This document shows, piece by piece, positions 6,061 to 6,243 of a stretch of DNA of 6,243 nt; position 1 is the stretch's first letter; each line of letters opens with the position of its first letter. This stretch comes from Bacteroidales bacterium. GTDB taxonomy: Bacteria > Bacteroidota > Bacteroidia > Bacteroidales > UBA1402. Below the pieces are notes generated by a model that searched no databases, was not told the origin of the DNA, and saw only the letters and a list, made by a program, of their open reading frames with translations. The DNA is taken from assembly GCA_003506275.1 (NCBI GenBank), contig DOBD01000076.1, positions 1-6,243 of the forward strand, read 5' to 3'. Made by a program: the position numbers and the translations under genes.

Positions 6061-6101
6061 AAACGGGGTGTAACGCTGGGTTGATACTCGCTGAAAGGCC
6101 G

Positions 6102-6243
6102 TCAGGAAGCTGTCAGGCAGGATTCGACCAGGTTGGTCAGTTCGATGAATTCCTGTACGGAGAGCTGCTCTGGGCGTTTGTCAAAAACCGCTCGGTCGTG
6201 GAAGGGACAATCCTTGCCAATCAACACTTTGAGTGAATTTCTG
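6102..6243 (-). CDS. rsmA: 16S rRNA (adenine-N6,N6) dimethyltransferase, C-terminal end (partial)
   Basis: The last 46 codons of a gene that begins right of the window; the frame ends with TGA (6102-6104). The visible residues begin RNSLKVL, and FDKRPEQLSVQEFIELTNLVE follows in the middle; this is the characteristic C-terminus of RsmA/KsgA, where RPEQLS followed by (F/Y)xxLxN is strongly conserved. The enzyme dimethylates two adjacent adenines in the 3' terminal loop of 16S rRNA during late small-subunit assembly. The SAM-binding part lies outside the window. It is followed by corA on the same strand after 79 nt, and no terminator hairpin is evident in that gap. Confidence 0.88.
   Translation of the reverse strand, partial: RNSLKVLIGKDCPFHDRAVFDKRPEQLSVQEFIELTNLVESCLTAS

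Overview
This 6.2-kb window looks like a piece of a Bacteroidota chromosome with mid-range GC. Three things suggest this: (i) an M56 peptidase that carries a TonB C-terminal domain and a SusC/RagA-type plug signature; (ii) a TAnnTTTG promoter box and no Shine-Dalgarno-like purine tract before any of the five visible starts; (iii) a large five-repeat DUF349 protein. Family assignments come from reading the proteins by eye; no database search was possible.

Layout, left to right. The 3' end of folE (GTP cyclohydrolase I) runs on the + strand and stops at 207. Everything else is on the - strand. In transcription order, from right to left, these genes are: the 3' end of rsmA/ksgA (6102-6243), a CorA-family metal channel (5084-6022), a 680-residue DUF349 protein (2947-4989), and a small membrane-anchored or secreted TonB_C protein (2412-2933). 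A 28-bp perfect stem-loop (2331-2393) then closes that unit. A new transcription unit follows: a BlaI/MecI-type repressor (1871-2236), 2 nt before an M56 BlaR1-like metallopeptidase (213-1868). The peptidase stops 5 nt from folE, tail to tail. All intergenic gaps are under 200 bases.

How the genes may work together. The repressor and M56 peptidase form a BlaI-BlaR1-like signalling pair. The peptidase lacks the penicillin-binding sensor of classical BlaR1; its periplasmic part is TonB_C plus a plug-like tail. The repressor's promoter holds two similar inverted repeats (TACGA-N5-TCGTA and TACGA-N5-TCGCA) on either side of the -7 box, which suggests autorepression. No beta-lactamase or other obvious target gene lies in the window. 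The small TonB_C protein next door resembles the fourth membrane segment plus TonB_C part of the peptidase and may be a duplicate of it. The rsmA, corA and DUF349 genes look like chromosomal housekeeping genes.

The most notable points are the paired operator candidates, the M56-TonB_C-plug architecture with its neighbouring paralogue, a GQN in place of the GMN signature in CorA, and the unusually long perfect stem-loop. I saw no mobile element, CRISPR array, tRNA or rRNA.
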